Part shown: positions 6,267 through 8,214 of the stretch, piece after piece | Layout of the letters: each line of letters opens with the position of its first letter | How positions within the stretch are numbered: the stretch's first letter is position 1 | NCBI GenBank assembly: GCA_019243975.1 | Contig: JAFATL010000169.1 | Location: 1 to 8,214 of the forward strand | From: Actinomycetota bacterium | Lineage (GTDB): Bacteria; Actinomycetota; Acidimicrobiia; Acidimicrobiales; JAFATL01 | DNA length: 8,214 nt | Reading direction: 5' to 3' | Made by a program: the position numbers and the translations under genes | The notes under the pieces: model-generated | Databases searched by the model: none | Told to the model about the DNA's origin: nothing | Seen by the model: the letters and a program-made list of their open reading frames with translations, nothing else

Positions 6267-7772
6267 TTGCTCTCTCACTCTAAGATCAGCGCTTTGGTGG
6301 GGCAAGCAACGGATCTGCTGATCGGCGACATCTTCCGGAACGCGGCGCGCGCCGTGCCGGACCGGGTCGCGGCGGCCATGGGCGATGCTGCGCTGACGTT
6401 CGCCGACATCGACGCCGCGTCGAACCAGGTGGCGCGGGCCGTGACCAAGCTCGGTGTCGGGCCAGGCGATCGAGTGGTCGTGTGGGCGGCGACGTCGCTC
6501 GACACCATCCCGCTGTTCGCGGCGCTGGCCAAGACGGGGGCCGTCTTCGCGCCCATGAACCCGGCGTTGAGCGTGGAAGAGGCGACGGCCACGGCGGGGG
6601 CGGCGCGGCCGGGGCTGCTCGTGACCGACGAGGGGCGGGGCGACGCCGGCGCCAAGGTGGCGGCCGGGCTGGGCGTGCGCGTCATCTCGTTGACCGAGCT
6701 GGCGTCGTCGGCCGCAGGCGAGGACGCGTCGGACGTCGCCGCTGCCGAGCTCCACGAGCGCGACCCGCATGTCGTGTTCTTCACCAGCGGGAGCACGGGC
6801 AAGCCCAAAGGTGTCGTGCTCTCGCACCGGGTCAACTACCTGCGCACCCACCCCGGCGCGCTCATTCAGCCGCGCGGCGCCATGGTGTGCCCGTTCCCGC
6901 TGTTCCACATGGCCGGGTGGACGATGGCGTTGCAGCAGTGGCACGGGCGCGACCGCATCGTGTTCCTGGAATCGGCTGACGCGGTGTCGATCTGCGACGC
7001 CGTCGAGCGGCACCACGCGACCCGCTTGTACGGCATCCCTGCGGTGTGGCGGCGCGTGCTCGACCACCTCGCCTCGCCGGAGGGCGCGGGCCGTGACATG
7101 ACGACGCTGCGGTTCGCCGACACGGGCACGTCCGCCACGCCGCCCGAACTTCTCACGGCGCTCGAGCGCGCCTTCCCGGCCGCCATCATTCGCGTGTTCT
7201 ACGGCTCGACCGAGGCGGGCGGGGTGGCGACGCTGGAGCACGCCGACATGCACCGCAAGCCGGGCAGCTGCGGGGTGCCCGCGTTGGCCACCGAGACGCG
7301 CACCGACGAGACGGGCGAGCTGTGGGCGCGCGGGCCACTCCTCTTCGACGGCTACTTCGAGGATCCCGAGGCAACCGCCGAGGTGCTGGTCGACGGTTGG
7401 TACCGCACGGGCGACCTGGCCGTGGCCGACGACGAGGGCTACCTCACCATCGTGGGGCGGGCCCGCGACGTGATCCGCACCGGCGGCGAGAGCGTGGCGC
7501 CCAGCGAGGTGGAGGCGGTCCTGGCGACGCACCCGGATGTGGCCGACGTGGCCGTGATCGGGCTGCCCGACGCCGAATGGGGCGAGGTCGTGTGCGCGGT
7601 GGTCGTGGCGAAGGGTGCCGCAGCGCCGAGCCTGCAGGACCTGCGGAGCCACTGCGAAGGCACGTTGATCTCGCCCAAGCACCCGCGCCGGCTCGAAATC
7701 GTCGACGCCATTCCCCGCACGGCCCCGACCAACCAAGTGCAACGGAGGCTGCTGGTGGAGCGATTCTCGTGA
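6267..7772 (+). CDS. Class I adenylate-forming enzyme, acyl-CoA ligase (FadD-like)
   Basis: The 501-residue protein shows the ordered core motifs of the ANL superfamily: the phosphate loop TSGSTGKPKG (173-182), FYGSTEAGG (311-319), YRTGD (379-383) and the hinge region GRARDVIRTGGE (397-408). Length is normal for acyl-CoA ligases, which activate a carboxylic acid to an acyl-adenylate and then a CoA thioester. In the C-terminal A10 region, PRTAPTNQVQRR, the position of the catalytic lysine (TGK in most members) appears to be Gln490 (codon CAA at 7734-7736), so adenylation may be impaired or altered. The TTG start at 6267 is chosen because GAGGGGA lies about 11 bases upstream; TTG 6294 and GTG 6297 are alternatives. 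It is divergent from the TetR gene across the palindrome and overlaps the next gene by 4 bases. The acid substrate cannot be named; medium-chain, aryl or sterol-side-chain acids are possible. Confidence 0.9.
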   Translation: MLSHSKISALVGQATDLLIGDIFRNAARAVPDRVAAAMGDAALTFADIDAASNQVARAVTKLGVGPGDRVVVWAATSLDTIPLFAALAKTGAVFAPMNPALSVEEATATAGAARPGLLVTDEGRGDAGAKVAAGLGVRVISLTELASSAAGEDASDVAAAELHERDPHVVFFTSGSTGKPKGVVLSHRVNYLRTHPGALIQPRGAMVCPFPLFHMAGWTMALQQWHGRDRIVFLESADAVSICDAVERHHATRLYGIPAVWRRVLDHLASPEGAGRDMTTLRFADTGTSATPPELLTALERAFPAAIIRVFYGSTEAGGVATLEHADMHRKPGSCGVPALATETRTDETGELWARGPLLFDGYFEDPEATAEVLVDGWYRTGDLAVADDEGYLTIVGRARDVIRTGGESVAPSEVEAVLATHPDVADVAVIGLPDAEWGEVVCAVVVAKGAAAPSLQDLRSHCEGTLISPKHPRRLEIVDAIPRTAPTNQVQRRLLVERFS

Positions 7773-8214
7773 GCGACAACCTCGGTGTGGTTGTCGTCGG
7801 CACCGGCTTCGGCTGCCTTACCCACGTGCGGGCGTTGCGCAACGCCGGCTTCGACGTGGTCGCCCTCGTCGGCCGCGACCCGGAGAAGACCCCGGAACGG
7901 GCGCTGCGCTTCGAGGTGCCGTTCGGGCTGACGTCGATGACCGAGGCCATGCAGTTGCCGGGCGTCGATGCCGTCACCGTGGCCACGCCGCCGCACACCC
8001 ACGCGTCCCTGGTGCTGGAGGCGGTGAAGGCGGGCAAGCACGTCCTGTGCGAGAAGCCGTTCGCTCGCGACGCCGCCGAGGCGCAGACGATGCACGACGC
8101 GGCCGAGGCCGCCGGCGTGGTGCACCTTCTCGGCACCGAGTTCCGGTGGTCGACCGGCCAAGCGCTGGCGGCGCGCGTCATCGCGGACGGCGCCATCGGT
8201 GAGCCGAGGCTGGC
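7769..8214 (+). CDS. Gfo/Idh/MocA-family NAD(P)-dependent oxidoreductase, 3' truncated by window edge
   Basis: The first 148 residues are visible before the window ends. They contain the N-terminal Rossmann fold with a glycine-rich nucleotide-binding loop, VVVVGTGFG (7-15), the GRDPEK segment after the second strand (35-40), the ATPPHTHASL strand and helix (72-81) and the signature EKP (Glu95-Lys96-Pro97) in GKHVLCEKPFA. Known members oxidise or reduce sugars, inositols, dihydrodiols or biliverdin with NAD(P); the catalytic lysine of the family is in EKP. The C-terminal substrate domain is outside the window, so the substrate is undefined. The GTG start at 7769 overlaps the ligase stop by 4 bases (GTGA) and has GGAG 9 bases upstream, so it is translationally coupled to the ligase and probably controlled by the same divergent promoter. 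Family call is secure. Confidence 0.92.
   Translation, partial: MSDNLGVVVVGTGFGCLTHVRALRNAGFDVVALVGRDPEKTPERALRFEVPFGLTSMTEAMQLPGVDAVTVATPPHTHASLVLEAVKAGKHVLCEKPFARDAAEAQTMHDAAEAAGVVHLLGTEFRWSTGQALAARVIADGAIGEPRL

Noticed and set aside
6177..7742. Minus-strand open frame (521 codons) opposite the ligase
   Set aside because: Arg/His/Gly/Val-rich shadow of the ligase; it would also run through the palindrome into the TetR gene region.

Overview
The window is a gene-dense, very G+C-rich stretch with strong G/C bias at third codon positions, frequent GTG and TTG starts, overlapping genes and long antisense shadow ORFs. This fits a high-GC actinobacterium. The protein style (paired ABC exporters with a WRFF/RADRPLA N-terminus, an ERTLGG-type cupin, LLM-class oxidoreductases, FadD-like ligases) would suit an Acidimicrobiia-type or related environmental lineage, but that placement is inference. 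Seven protein genes cover almost all of it; no RNA gene, insertion sequence, CRISPR array or origin was seen, and no gene-free stretch exceeds 300 bases.

Region 1 (1-4625, + strand) holds three tightly overlapping genes: the 3' part of a luciferase-like flavin-dependent oxidoreductase, then two full-length ABC transporter half-units (each membrane domain plus ATPase domain). The first overlap is 4 bases and the second is 11 bases, both at TTG starts, so the three are probably translationally coupled. The two half-transporters probably form a heterodimeric exporter of unknown substrate. Both keep the catalytic residues, but the second has LSFGQ in place of LSGGQ.

Region 2 (4626-5217, + strand) holds a small stand-alone response regulator: an N-terminal four-cysteine zinc ribbon, a complete phosphoreceiver domain and no output domain. 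It converges on the next gene with only 3 bases between the two stop codons.

Region 3 (5221-8214) is a divergent regulatory and metabolic module. On the minus strand a TetR-family regulator is followed by a small cupin. On the plus strand an acyl-CoA ligase-like adenylate-forming enzyme overlaps by 4 bases a Gfo/Idh/MocA-type NAD(P)-dependent oxidoreductase that runs off the window. The 82-base divergent gap contains a 44-bp almost perfect palindrome (21 of 22 pairs), a strong candidate operator for the TetR protein. The ligase appears to have glutamine where the C-terminal catalytic lysine of the family should be, which raises the question of whether it still adenylates a free acid. The most interesting points are the palindrome, this K-to-Q change and the zinc-ribbon receiver protein. 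I see no clear sign of a wholly new defence or mobile system.
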